Part shown: positions 18,352 through 27,650 of the stretch, in pieces | Position numbering within the stretch: the stretch's first letter is position 1 | Layout: every line of letters starts with the position of its first letter | From: Microvirga makkahensis | GTDB lineage: Bacteria; Pseudomonadota; Alphaproteobacteria; Rhizobiales; Beijerinckiaceae | Direction of reading: 5' to 3' | Length of the DNA stretch: 64,000 bases | Assembly (NCBI RefSeq): GCF_009830105.1 | Contig: NZ_WURB01000007.1 | Location: 62,001-126,000, forward strand | Program-made: the position numbers and the translations under genes | The notes under the pieces: model-generated | Told to the model about the DNA's origin: nothing | The model's input: only the letters and a program-made list of their open reading frames with translations | Database searches by the model: none

Positions 18352-19965
18352 ATGAAGCATCTTCAATCCATTGGGAACCTGGTGCTGAAAGGAAGCCTGC
18401 GGAGACATCTGTTGGCGTCGGCGGCTGTGCTGACGGCGTTTACGGCAGTTCCCGCGGCCGCCCAGGAAATCCGCGCCGTCATGCATTCCGGCCTGCGGGT
18501 CCTCGATCCGATCATTACGACCGCGCATATTACGCGGAACCATGGCTACATGATCTATGACACGCTCCTCGGCGTCGACGAGAACATGAAGCCGCAGCCA
18601 CAGATGGCTGACTGGAAAGCCTCCGACGATGGCCTGACTTACACCTTTACCCTGCGGGACGGCTTGAAATTTCATGACGGAAAACCTGTCACTGCGACGG
18701 ATGTGGTCGCGTCGCTAAAAAGGTGGGGGCAGCGCGATACTGCCGGCCAGATGCTGATGAACTACGCCGAGAGCCTTTCGGCGACGGGCGACAAGACGAT
18801 CGTGCTGAAGCTCAAGGAGCCATTCGCCTATGCGATCGAGCTGATCGCCAAACCGTCCGCCGTGCCGGCTTTCATCATGCCGGAGCGAATTGCCCAGACG
18901 CCGGGTACGGAAGCGATCAAGGAGCATATCGGCTCCGGCCCGTTCCGCTTCGTGGAGAGCGAGTACCAGCCCGGCGTGCAGGTCGTCTATGAGAAGTTCG
19001 AGGATTACGTGCCGCGCAAGGAGCCGGCGAGCTGGACGGCGGGCGGCAAGATCGTGAACGTCGATCGGGTCGTCTGGGTGAACACGCCCGACGCCCAGAC
19101 CGCTATCAACGCTCTGACATCCGGAGAGATCGATTACATCGAGCAGCCGCCTATCGATCTGCTCCCGCTTCTGACGTCGAATGACGACGTGACGGTCGAT
19201 GCTCTCAACCCGCTTGGCTATCAGACGATGGCAAGGTTGAACTTTCTGCACCCGCCCTTCGACAATCCGAAGATTCGGCGCGCTGCCCTCTATGCTCTCG
19301 AGCAGAAGCCCGTGCTGGAGGCCCTCATCGGCAACCCCGAATATTACTCCGTCTGTGGCACGATGTATGGCTGCGGCACTCCGCTCGCGACCGATGCCGG
19401 CGCCGAACCGATCCTGACGGAGAACAACACGGAGGATGCGAAAAGGCTTCTCAAGGAAGCCGGCTACGACGGCACTCCTGTCGTCCTCATGCAGCCGACG
19501 GACGTCTCCTCGGTCAGCCCACAGCCGGTGATCGGAGCACAGCTGCTCCGCGATGCCGGCTTCAAGGTCGACCTCCAGCCGATGGATTGGCAGACGCTGG
19601 TAACACGCCGCGCAAGCCAGTCGGCTCCCGCCCAAGGCGGTTGGAATATTTTCTTCACAAACTGGGTTATTCCCGAAATCTGGAACCCCATCGTCAATCC
19701 GATGCTGAACAGCGGAGGTCCGCAACAGGCATGGTTCGGTTGGCCGGACGATCCCAAGATCGAGCAGATGCGGATCGACTTCGCGAAGGCAAAAACCGAC
19801 GAGGAGCGCAAGAAAATCGCCGCCGATATTCAAGAACGCGCCTACGAGATCGTCAGCTACATCCCGCTCGGTGAATATGTCCCGCCGTCGGCGTGGCGCA
19901 ACGAACTCTCCGGCGTGCTGAAGTCGCCGATCCCGACCTTCTGGAACATCAAGAAGGAGGAGTAA
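18352..19965 (+). CDS. Peptide-type ABC transporter solute-binding protein (family 5)
   Basis: A 537-aa periplasmic receptor. ATG 18352 is chosen because GAGGGA precedes it and a clean signal peptide begins there, with a basic n-region (MKHLQSIGNLVLKGSLRR), a hydrophobic core, and cleavage near VPAAAQ. Upstream in-frame starts at 18286 and 18319 would bury the signal. Family marks are LKFHDGKPVTATDVVASLKR and the C-terminal DEERKKIAADIQ segment. It delivers ligand to the permeases at 20068 and 21009. It is separated from them by a strong hairpin that may favour its higher expression. Confidence 0.94.
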   Translation: MKHLQSIGNLVLKGSLRRHLLASAAVLTAFTAVPAAAQEIRAVMHSGLRVLDPIITTAHITRNHGYMIYDTLLGVDENMKPQPQMADWKASDDGLTYTFTLRDGLKFHDGKPVTATDVVASLKRWGQRDTAGQMLMNYAESLSATGDKTIVLKLKEPFAYAIELIAKPSAVPAFIMPERIAQTPGTEAIKEHIGSGPFRFVESEYQPGVQVVYEKFEDYVPRKEPASWTAGGKIVNVDRVVWVNTPDAQTAINALTSGEIDYIEQPPIDLLPLLTSNDDVTVDALNPLGYQTMARLNFLHPPFDNPKIRRAALYALEQKPVLEALIGNPEYYSVCGTMYGCGTPLATDAGAEPILTENNTEDAKRLLKEAGYDGTPVVLMQPTDVSSVSPQPVIGAQLLRDAGFKVDLQPMDWQTLVTRRASQSAPAQGGWNIFFTNWVIPEIWNPIVNPMLNSGGPQQAWFGWPDDPKIEQMRIDFAKAKTDEERKKIAADIQERAYEIVSYIPLGEYVPPSAWRNELSGVLKSPIPTFWNIKKEE

Positions 19966-19968
19966 CTT

Positions 19969-20000
19969 GAGTAGCGGATGCCGCCGCGCATCCGCTACTC
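19969..20000 (+). promoter_or_regulatory. Stem-loop between ABC binding-protein and permease genes
   Basis: Perfect inverted repeat with 13-base arms (GAGTAGCGGATGC / GCATCCGCTACTC) and a 6-base loop, beginning four bases after the binding-protein stop. There is no T-tract. It is the strongest of four such structures in equivalent operon positions here, and is probably an mRNA stabiliser or attenuator controlling receptor-to-permease ratio. Confidence 0.65.
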
Positions 20001-20067
20001 GACCGGCCTTCCGGTGCCGACAACGGACGGCATAGGACACTCCAATTTCGAGAAGCAGGAGCCTGCG

Positions 20068-21009
20068 ATGTTTGGGTATTTCCTTCGCCGTGTGCTCGCA
20101 GCGGTTCCGGTCATGGCCGTTGTGGCCCTGTTCGTGTTCCTGCTCCTCCGACTGACTCCCGGCGATCCGGCGGCGATCATCGCCGGCGATATGGCGACGC
20201 CCCAGCAACTGGAGAAGATCCGCACCGCTTTGGGCCTGCACGAGCCGATCCACATCCAGTTCTTGACATGGGTGCAGCGGCTGATGAATGGGGACTTCGG
20301 CGTATCCCTCCTGTCGAACAAGCCGGTTACGACGCTGATCGCTCAGCGGCTCGAGCCTACTATCAGTCTTGCGATCCTGACGATAATCCTGACAATCCTG
20401 ATTTCGGTTCCGATGGGCGTCCTCGCCGCATGGCGGCATGGAAGCTGGATCGACAACATCGTCATGAGCGCTTCCGTGCTGGGATTCTCGATCCCGGTCT
20501 TCGTCACCGGATATATTCTGATCCAGATCTTCGCCCTCAATCTCGGATTCGTCCCTGTTCAGGGTTTTACGAGCATATCGAAGGGAATCGGCCCCTTCCT
20601 CGAACGGGCTATTCTGCCGGCACTGACACTCTCCTCGATCTATATCGCACTGATCGCCCGCATGACGCGCGCCGCCATGCTCGACGTGCTCGGCGAGGAT
20701 TATGTCCGCACGGCAAGGGCAAAGGGCCTGGACGAGAAGGCCGTCCTCTTCCGCCATGCGCTGCGGAATGCGGCCGTGCCCATCCTTACGGTGATCGGCA
20801 CCGGCTTCGCCCTGATGATCTCGGGGGTGGTCGTCACCGAAAGTGTGTTCAACATACCGGGCCTGGGGCGACTGACGGTCGATGCCATTCTGGCCCGCGA
20901 CTACCCTGTCATTCAGGGACTGATTCTGTTCACGAGCGGCATCTATGTCCTCATCAATCTCCTGATTGACCTTTCCTATGCATTTCTAGACCCGAGGATC
21001 CGATACTGA
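20068..21009 (+). CDS. ABC transporter permease (DppB/OppB type)
   Basis: A 313-aa inner-membrane permease with about six helices. It opens with MFGYFLRRVLAAVPVMAVVA and carries RLTPGDPAA, typical of the DppB group. The EAA-type coupling loop reads YVRTARAKGLDEKAVLFRHA. The ATG at 20068 (AGCAGGA upstream) is preferred to the frame opening at 19978, which lies inside the hairpin. Its stop codon overlaps the next start (TGATG), so the two permeases are translationally coupled. Confidence 0.94.
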   Translation: MFGYFLRRVLAAVPVMAVVALFVFLLLRLTPGDPAAIIAGDMATPQQLEKIRTALGLHEPIHIQFLTWVQRLMNGDFGVSLLSNKPVTTLIAQRLEPTISLAILTIILTILISVPMGVLAAWRHGSWIDNIVMSASVLGFSIPVFVTGYILIQIFALNLGFVPVQGFTSISKGIGPFLERAILPALTLSSIYIALIARMTRAAMLDVLGEDYVRTARAKGLDEKAVLFRHALRNAAVPILTVIGTGFALMISGVVVTESVFNIPGLGRLTVDAILARDYPVIQGLILFTSGIYVLINLLIDLSYAFLDPRIRY

Positions 21010-21899
21010 TGGCGACCAGTGTTGAGAGACGAGTAGAGCCGGTCATACGCCGGCGGATTCTTCCAGTGGTCGAGGTGAGAGGGCTTGGCTTCGCATCCAT
21101 TCTCGCCGGCATCTGCCTCCTGGTGATCGTGCTGACGGGGATCTTCGCCCCGCTGATCGCGCCCTATGACCCGATTCAGATGAACCCAGCCGTGCGCCTA
21201 AAGCCTGCGAGTGACACCTTCCTCCTCGGCACCGACGCGTACGGCCGAGATCTCTTCTCGCGCATCGTATATGGCGCGCGCATCTCTCTGACCGTCGGCA
21301 TCGGCGCGGCTATCATCAGCGTTGCAATTGGCCTTCCGCTCGGGCTCCTTGCAGGTTTCTTCCGGATCCTCGACGCGATCCTGATGCGCATCATGGACGG
21401 CCTGATGGCGATTCCGAGCATCCTGCTTGCGATCGCTGTCGTTTCGCTTGCCGGCGCTGGTCTCTGGACAGTGTTGGTCGCCATTACGATCCCTGAGATC
21501 CCGCGGGTGGTGCGGCTTGTGCGATCTGTGGTTCTGACGGCGCGCGAAGAGCCCTATGTCGAGGCAGCCATCGCGGTCGGAAGCAGCCTCCCAAAAATCA
21601 TGTGGCGCCATTTGATGCCGAATACGCTCGCCCCTCTGATTGTGCAGGCAACCTATATCTGCGCCTCCGCCATTCTGATTGAGGCGATTCTCTCCTTCCT
21701 GGGTGCCGGCATCGGAACGGAAACGCCGTCATGGGGCAACATCATGTCCGAAGGACGCGTCTACTTTCAGCTGAAGCCGTCCCTCATCTTCTGGCCCGGC
21801 CTCGTCCTCTCGATCTGCATTCTGTCCATAAACTTGCTCGGCGACGCGGCTCGCGACCTGCTCGATCCCCGTCTCAAGCAGCGTGGGGGTCTCAAATGA
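21009..21899 (+). CDS. ABC transporter permease (DppC/OppC type)
   Basis: A 296-aa inner-membrane permease, partner of the preceding one. DppC marks include PYDPIQMNPAVRLKPAS, FLLGTDAYGRDLFSRIVYGAR and SLTVGIGAAIISVAIG; the coupling loop reads REEPYVEAAIAVGSSLPKIM. It ends with the usual LLGDAARDLLDPRLK. The start shares a base with the upstream stop, and its own stop lies within the ATGA start of the ATPase gene. This tight packing supports one complex made from a single message. Confidence 0.95.
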   Translation: MATSVERRVEPVIRRRILPVVEVRGLGFASILAGICLLVIVLTGIFAPLIAPYDPIQMNPAVRLKPASDTFLLGTDAYGRDLFSRIVYGARISLTVGIGAAIISVAIGLPLGLLAGFFRILDAILMRIMDGLMAIPSILLAIAVVSLAGAGLWTVLVAITIPEIPRVVRLVRSVVLTAREEPYVEAAIAVGSSLPKIMWRHLMPNTLAPLIVQATYICASAILIEAILSFLGAGIGTETPSWGNIMSEGRVYFQLKPSLIFWPGLVLSICILSINLLGDAARDLLDPRLKQRGGLK

Positions 21900-23575
21900 G
21901 CGCGAGGGCCATGGAACGCTCGGATCCGATCCTGAAGATCGAGCATCTGGTCGTAGAAACCACCGGACGTCGCCCGGCGACGATCCTCAACGGCATCTCG
22001 CTTGAGATCGGGAACGGCGAGACCGTCTGTCTGGTAGGCGAAAGCGGCTCCGGAAAATCCGTCACTTCTCTCGCGACCATAGGGCTCCTTCCCAAATCCG
22101 CGCTCGCCGCGCGTCAGGGGCGGATCCTCCTTGAAGGCGAAGATCTTCTGACGGCAGGCTCCTCACGACTGAAGGAATTGCGCGCAACGCGCATGTCGAT
22201 GATCTTTCAGGAGCCGATGACGGCTCTCAATCCGGTCCTGACCGTCGGCCGCCAGATCGAGGAAGTTCTACAGGCCCATTCCAGCCTGGGTGCGCAGGAG
22301 CAGCGCCGGCGGGTGCTGGACATGATGGAGCATGTTCATTTGCCCGATGTGGAGCGGATCTACCGCTCTTACCCCCATCAGCTGTCGGGCGGTCAGCGCC
22401 AGCGCATCATGATCGCCATGGCGCTGATTTTGAGGCCGAAGCTCCTGATCGCGGATGAGCCGACAACCGCGCTGGATGTCACGACGCAGAAGCAGATCCT
22501 GAAGCTCATTCGCGAATTGCAGGACGCGCTCGGCACCTCCGTTCTCTTCATTACTCATGATATGGGCGTCGTCGCCGATATCGCCGACCGCGTCTGCGTC
22601 ATGCATCACGGCAGCATCGTCGAGGAAGGTTCGACGGATGAGATCCTGCGCACCCCCCGCCAGGATTACACACGCGATCTGCTGACGTCCGTCCCTGCGC
22701 TGATGCCGCGCGAACCACGCGCCGAGAAGAGCGGCGAGGCAATCCTGGAGATTATCGGCCTGGGAAAGATCTACAGTGCGAGATCCCTCTTCAGACCCCG
22801 CCAGGATACCGTCGCCGCCGATCAGGTTAATCTTGTGCTCAGGCGCGGCCGAACCCTGGGTATCGTGGGCGAGAGCGGCTCCGGCAAATCGACCGTGGCT
22901 CGTTGCGCTATGCGGCTGATCGAGCCGACCTCGGGGAGCATCCGCATCGGCGGGGAGGAGATATCCCATCTCCCGCGCCGTGCGCTCCACCCCTACCGCA
23001 AGCGGATTCAGATGATCTTTCAAGACCCGAACCGGTCGCTCAATCCGCGACTGAAGGTCGGCGAGAGCATCACGGAGGGGCCAATCAACTACGGCGTGCC
23101 CAGACCGAACGCCGTGGCGAGGGCCAAGGAGCTTCTCGAACTCGTGGGTCTTCCGGTCGATGCGATCGACCGTCACCCACATCAGTTCTCCGGCGGCCAA
23201 CGCCAGAGAATCGCCATTGCGAGGGCGCTCGCTATGGAGCCGGACGTCCTCGTGGCAGATGAGGCGGTATCAGCCCTTGATGTCTCGGTTCAGGCGCAAG
23301 TGCTGGATCTTCTAGATGACATTCAGGAGCGCCTGGGCGTCGCGATCCTCTTCATCACCCATGACCTCCGCGTCGCGGCCCAGATCTGCGACGACGTCGC
23401 CGTCATGCAGAAGGGCCGGGTCGTAGAATACGGCCCCGCCGAACATGTCCTGCGGCATCCGCAGCAGGACTATACTCGCGAGCTCCTGGACGCTGCTCCC
23501 GGCAAGGACTGGGACTTCCCCAACTTCCGTCCGCTTTCCTCCGCGGATTTACCGGCCGAATCCTTCAAGAGATGA
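21896..23575 (+). CDS. Fused double ATPase of peptide ABC transporter (DppD-DppF fusion)
   Basis: A 559-aa protein with two complete nucleotide-binding domains, where many systems use separate DppD and DppF. Domain 1: Walker A GESGSGKS at 48-55, signature LSGGQRQR at 163-170, Walker B LLIADEPT at 183-190. Domain 2: Walker A GESGSGKS at 325-332, signature FSGGQRQR at 431-438, Walker B VLVADEAVSALD from 451. In domain 2 the usual DEPTSALD has become DEAVSALD; the catalytic glutamate is kept. The start ATG 21896 overlaps the permease stop. The ATGA at its end starts the M81 hydrolase, tying import to hydrolysis. Confidence 0.95.
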   Translation: MSARAMERSDPILKIEHLVVETTGRRPATILNGISLEIGNGETVCLVGESGSGKSVTSLATIGLLPKSALAARQGRILLEGEDLLTAGSSRLKELRATRMSMIFQEPMTALNPVLTVGRQIEEVLQAHSSLGAQEQRRRVLDMMEHVHLPDVERIYRSYPHQLSGGQRQRIMIAMALILRPKLLIADEPTTALDVTTQKQILKLIRELQDALGTSVLFITHDMGVVADIADRVCVMHHGSIVEEGSTDEILRTPRQDYTRDLLTSVPALMPREPRAEKSGEAILEIIGLGKIYSARSLFRPRQDTVAADQVNLVLRRGRTLGIVGESGSGKSTVARCAMRLIEPTSGSIRIGGEEISHLPRRALHPYRKRIQMIFQDPNRSLNPRLKVGESITEGPINYGVPRPNAVARAKELLELVGLPVDAIDRHPHQFSGGQRQRIAIARALAMEPDVLVADEAVSALDVSVQAQVLDLLDDIQERLGVAILFITHDLRVAAQICDDVAVMQKGRVVEYGPAEHVLRHPQQDYTRELLDAAPGKDWDFPNFRPLSSADLPAESFKR

Positions 23576-25083
23576 GACGCATCATGTCCGGACCGCGCAT
23601 CGCCATTGGCGGCTTTATGCATGAAACCAACACGTTCGCGCCGAGCATGGCCGGGTTTGAGGCCTTCATTGAGGGCGGTGGCTGGCCGACCCTGAGCGAA
23701 GGTCCCGCCCTGATCAGCGCCACCCGCAATGTCAATATGGGCATCTGCGGCTTTGTGGAGACGGCGGAGGCGCAGGGCTGGGATCTCGTCCCCATTCTCT
23801 GGTGCGCGGCAAGTCCCTCGGCCCATGTCACCGAAGACGCGTTCGAGCGGATCGCTCGCCGAATCGTGGAAGGCGTGCGGGCAGCAGGCCGACTCGACGG
23901 TGTCTATCTCGACCTTCACGGCGCGATGGTTGCCGAACATGTGGATGACGGGGAGGGAGAACTCCTGGAGCGGGTCCGCGAGGTGATCGGCCCGGACCTG
24001 CCACTGGTCGCGAGCCTCGATCTTCATGCTAATGTAACCCGGCGAATGGTCGATATGGCTGACGCGCTGATCGCCTATCGCACCTATCCTCACGTCGACA
24101 TGGCCGAGACGGGACGGCGCTCCGCGCTCTACATGGAGAGGCTCCTGAGCGGCCGCCGTGACGCCAAGGCATTCCGCCAGGTTCCATTCCTCATTCCGAT
24201 CGCGTGGCAATGCACCGGGATGGAGCCAGGCCGGAGCCTCTACGCGAGGCTTCCCGCACTTGAGGAGCGCGGCATCGCGTCGGCCTCCCTGCTCATGGGT
24301 TTTCCAGCCGCCGATTTTGCCGATTGCGGCCCATCGGTCTTGGCCTATGCCACGTCTCGGGAGGGTGCGGACCAGGCGGCCGACGAACTGCTCGAGGCCG
24401 TCATCGAGCAGGAGACCGCTTTCTCCGGCGATGTCTTCTCGCCGATGGAGGGTGTTCTCCGCGCAATGGAGCTTGCTGAACGCGCCAGCCGGCCGATCGT
24501 CATCGCCGATACGCAGGACAATCCCGGCGCCGGTGGGAATTCCGACACGACCGGCATGCTGCGCGCCCTCGTTGAGGCCGGCGCCAAGCGAGCCGCGATC
24601 GGGGTGATCGTCGATCCTGAGGCTGCGGCCAGGGCCCATGAGGCTGGCGTCGGCGCGCGCCTCAGGCTGCCTCTCGGTGGTAAGTCCGCCATTGCGGGCG
24701 ATGCGCCATTTGAGGCCGAATACGTCGTGGAGTCCCTCTCGGATGGACGACTGACAGCCTCCGGCCCCTACTATGGCGGCGCCCGGATGCAGCTCGGACC
24801 CTCCACCTGCCTGCGCGTCGGCGATGTTCGCATTGTCGTCGCCTCGCGCAAGGCCCAGATGGCGGACCAGGCGATGTACCGTTTCGTCGGGATCGAGCCG
24901 CGGGAGCAAGCAATTCTCATCAACAAGAGCTCGGTCCACTTCCGCGCCGACTTCGAGCCGATCGCCGAGGCCATCATCGTATGCGCGGCTCCCGGCCCCA
25001 TGCCGGCCGACCCAGCGGCCCTCCCCTTCACCAAGCTGCGGCAAGGGGTGCGCCTCTCCCCGAACGGCCCGGTCTTCGGCTGA
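23572..25083 (+). CDS. M81-family (MlrC-like) metallohydrolase, second copy
   Basis: A 503-aa M81/MlrC family protein with the same motif series as the 3341-4813 gene: FMHETNTF near residue 15, DLHGAM near 114, DLHAN with D150 and H152, YPHVD with H174, and GGARMQLG near the C-terminus. The last two pairs are the likely zinc site. It begins inside the stop codon of the ATPase gene (ATGA); an ATG at 23584 is an alternative. Position inside a peptide-import operon, followed by two M20 peptidases, argues for intracellular breakdown of an imported peptide. The two M81 copies look divergent along their lengths, so they probably have different substrates. Confidence 0.88.
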   Translation: MRRIMSGPRIAIGGFMHETNTFAPSMAGFEAFIEGGGWPTLSEGPALISATRNVNMGICGFVETAEAQGWDLVPILWCAASPSAHVTEDAFERIARRIVEGVRAAGRLDGVYLDLHGAMVAEHVDDGEGELLERVREVIGPDLPLVASLDLHANVTRRMVDMADALIAYRTYPHVDMAETGRRSALYMERLLSGRRDAKAFRQVPFLIPIAWQCTGMEPGRSLYARLPALEERGIASASLLMGFPAADFADCGPSVLAYATSREGADQAADELLEAVIEQETAFSGDVFSPMEGVLRAMELAERASRPIVIADTQDNPGAGGNSDTTGMLRALVEAGAKRAAIGVIVDPEAAARAHEAGVGARLRLPLGGKSAIAGDAPFEAEYVVESLSDGRLTASGPYYGGARMQLGPSTCLRVGDVRIVVASRKAQMADQAMYRFVGIEPREQAILINKSSVHFRADFEPIAEAIIVCAAPGPMPADPAALPFTKLRQGVRLSPNGPVFG

Positions 25084-25120
25084 TGCCCTCCCTCACTCCT
25101 CACGCAAAAGGATGTCCACA

Positions 25121-26284
25121 ATGTCGGTAATCCCCCGAATCGAAGAATTTTCTGCTGACCTCACCGCGATCAGGCACGATCTGCACGCCCATCCGGAGAT
25201 CGGGTTCGAGGAAAAGCGGACCTCTGGAATCGTCGCGGCGAGACTGGAGGAGTGGGGCATCGAGGTCCATCGCGGGATTGGTCGCACAGGCGTTGTCGGC
25301 GTCCTGAAGGGCAAGCGCGAGGGTGCGCGCCGCATCGGACTTCGTGCCGACATGGACGCGCTCCCGATGGATGAATTTTCCAATCTCCCCTACCGCTCGA
25401 CCATTCCAGGTCGCTTTCATGGCTGCGGTCATGACGGCCATACGACCATGCTGCTTGGCGCAGCACGCTACCTTGCTGAAACGCGCGATTTCGCAGGCAC
25501 GGCGGTTTTCATCTTCCAGCCGGCCGAGGAGGGGCTCGGCGGAGCGCGCGCCATGCTCGCGGACAAGCTGTTCGAGCGCTTCCCCTGCGATGAGATCTAC
25601 GGGCTTCACAACACGCCGGAGCTGGGGCCGGGCCAGGTCGCGGTCTTTCCTGGCAAGGCGATGGCTGGCGCGAGCTTCTTTGACATCACTATCACCGGCA
25701 GCGGCAGCCATGGCGCGATGCCTCATATGTCCCGAGACCCAATCATCGTTGCAACCGCCCTTTCACAGGCCTTGCAGAGCATCGTCAGCCGCAATGTGAA
25801 TCCTCTCCGATCCGCGGTCCTGTCGATTACGCAGATCCATGCAGGATCCGCCTACAACGTGGTCCCCGAGAAGGCCGCTCTGGCGGGCACGATCCGTTTC
25901 TTCGACGATGATGTCGCCGAGCTCGTGCGCACTCGCCTACGTAAGGTCGCCGCCGGCATCGCGGAAGCCTTCGAGGTCCGGATCGATGTCGATATCCGCG
26001 ACATCTTCTCGGTTCTGGAGAATCACGAAACCGAGACCGCCGCCTTCGCCGAAGCTGCGCGAGAGATCGTCGGTGCCGAGAACGTCCTGACTGAGCCGCA
26101 TCCGGTGATGGGTAGCGAGGATTTCGCGGATATGCTGCACGCCGTGCCGGGATCCTATTGCTGGGTTGGTCATGCAGGCACGGTTCCTCTGCATAACCCG
26201 GGCTTTGTTCTCGACGACGGCATCCTGCCGGTCGGCGCGAGTCTTTTGGCGCGCATCGTGGAAAAGCGACTGCAGGCTTCGTGA
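25121..26284 (+). CDS. M20D-family amidohydrolase (hippurate hydrolase/aminoacylase-like)
   Basis: A 387-aa zinc amidohydrolase that removes acyl or amino-acid groups from N-acyl amino acids or dipeptides. Seen: RHDLHAHPEIGFEE, the metal and catalytic cluster GCGHDGHTTM (C102, H104), the PAEEG motif with E136 and E137, and SGSHGAMPH in the dimerisation domain. Start: ATG 25121 has AAAGGA eight bases upstream; an ATG at 25112 lies too close to it. Cytoplasmic, no signal peptide. It is the second of three consecutive hydrolases after the transporter, so a stepwise degradation chain is inferred. Confidence 0.92.
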   Translation: MSVIPRIEEFSADLTAIRHDLHAHPEIGFEEKRTSGIVAARLEEWGIEVHRGIGRTGVVGVLKGKREGARRIGLRADMDALPMDEFSNLPYRSTIPGRFHGCGHDGHTTMLLGAARYLAETRDFAGTAVFIFQPAEEGLGGARAMLADKLFERFPCDEIYGLHNTPELGPGQVAVFPGKAMAGASFFDITITGSGSHGAMPHMSRDPIIVATALSQALQSIVSRNVNPLRSAVLSITQIHAGSAYNVVPEKAALAGTIRFFDDDVAELVRTRLRKVAAGIAEAFEVRIDVDIRDIFSVLENHETETAAFAEAAREIVGAENVLTEPHPVMGSEDFADMLHAVPGSYCWVGHAGTVPLHNPGFVLDDGILPVGASLLARIVEKRLQAS

Positions 26285-26317
26285 GCAACTCGACACCGGA
26301 AGCAGAAAGCAAGCACA

Positions 26318-27475
26318 ATGGATGCGAAGAATCCTGTTATGAACCTTAAGCTCGATCTCGACCGGATGCTCGACGGTCTCCAGCGGTGGGTTGAATGCGA
26401 AAGCCCGACCTTCGATGTCGAGGCTGTGAACCGCATGATGACGTTGGCAGCAGACGATCTGACCGCGATGGGCGCGAGCGTGGAGCGGATCGACGGTCCT
26501 CCGGGCCTGGGCGACTGTCTGAGAGCTTCGTTCCCACATCCGCGCCAGGGTGAGCCAGGCATCCTCATCATGGCACATCTCGACACGGTTCATCCGGTCG
26601 GCACACTGGAGAAGCTACCGTTCCGCCGCGACGGCGGCCGCTGCTACGGCCCCGGCATTCTCGACATGAAAGGCGGTACATTCGCTGCACTGCAGGCTGT
26701 CAGCGCACTAGCCGATGCAGGCCTTGAGACACCGTTGCCCGTCTATGTACTCCTGACCTGCGACGAGGAAATCGGCAGTCCCGGCACTCGGCAGCTCATC
26801 GAAGCAGAGGCGCGCCGCCACAGGTACATCCTCGTTCCCGAACCTGCGATCAACGGCAACGGCGTGGTATCGGGGCGCTATGCCATCGCCCGATTCAACC
26901 TGACCGCGCATGGCCGTCCGAGCCACGCGGGAGCGGCACTGAAAAAGGGCCGCTCGGCAATCCGCGAAATGGCGCGCCAGATCCTCGCGATCGAGGACAT
27001 GACCGACGATGACTGCACCTTCAGCGTTGGTGTAGTCCATGGCGGACAGTGGGTTAATTGCGTCTCGACGGAATGCCGTGCGGAGGCGTTGAGCATGGCG
27101 AAGCGCCAGGAGGATCTCGATCATGGCGTTGCGCGTATGCTCGCCCGGAGCGAGATCCGGGAGGACGGAACCGGTTTTCGCGTCGAACTCGGCGTGGTGC
27201 GCCCGGTATGGGAGCCGGACCAAGGGACAATGGCGCTCTATGCCAAGGCGGAAGCCGCCGCCGCGGACATTGGCCTGAGCCTCTCTCACGGCAGTTCTGG
27301 CGGTGGCTCCGACGGTAATTTCACGGGCGCCTTGGGAATCCCTACGCTCGATGGCCTCGGCCTGAGCGGCGACGGCTATCATACACTGGAGGAGCATATA
27401 AACATCGACAGCCTTCTTCAGCGCACACGTCTGATGGCCGGCCTTCTCAGGAAACTTGGCGAGGTCGAAGGCTGA
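26318..27475 (+). CDS. M20A-family peptidase (carboxypeptidase G2/glutamate carboxypeptidase-like)
   Basis: A 385-aa M20 zinc peptidase closest in motif pattern to CPG2-like glutamate carboxypeptidases. Zinc-site marks: MAHLDTVHP (H87, D89), GPGILDMKGG (bridging D116), and CDEEIGS (catalytic E150, ligand E151). The SSGGGSDGNF segment precedes the last metal histidine in the GYHTLEEHIN motif. No signal peptide, in contrast to secreted CPG2, so it acts inside the cell. It ends the operon that starts with gamma-glutamyltransferase. Both enzymes act on glutamyl bonds, which suggests that glutamate-containing conjugates are the imported nutrient. That suggestion is inference. Confidence 0.92.
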   Translation: MDAKNPVMNLKLDLDRMLDGLQRWVECESPTFDVEAVNRMMTLAADDLTAMGASVERIDGPPGLGDCLRASFPHPRQGEPGILIMAHLDTVHPVGTLEKLPFRRDGGRCYGPGILDMKGGTFAALQAVSALADAGLETPLPVYVLLTCDEEIGSPGTRQLIEAEARRHRYILVPEPAINGNGVVSGRYAIARFNLTAHGRPSHAGAALKKGRSAIREMARQILAIEDMTDDDCTFSVGVVHGGQWVNCVSTECRAEALSMAKRQEDLDHGVARMLARSEIREDGTGFRVELGVVRPVWEPDQGTMALYAKAEAAAADIGLSLSHGSSGGGSDGNFTGALGIPTLDGLGLSGDGYHTLEEHINIDSLLQRTRLMAGLLRKLGEVEG

Positions 27476-27650
27476 ACTCCAGTAGGATGCCGTGCATCGA
27501 ACCGCCCGACTTGCAGGTGCGGACTTTGAGGGTGGCTCCATCGAGAAGCGCCTGCATTCCGCTCGTGCCGGTTGTCATCATGATCAGGCATCCGTATGGA
27601 TCCGGGTTGCTCCAGCGGATTGGAACTGCGCTGCGGCAGGGTCCAGCGCC

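Noticed and set aside
18715-20757. Minus-strand frame of 680 codons opposite the binding protein and permease
   Set aside because: Antisense to two recognisable genes, crosses their hairpin and has no recognisable domain.
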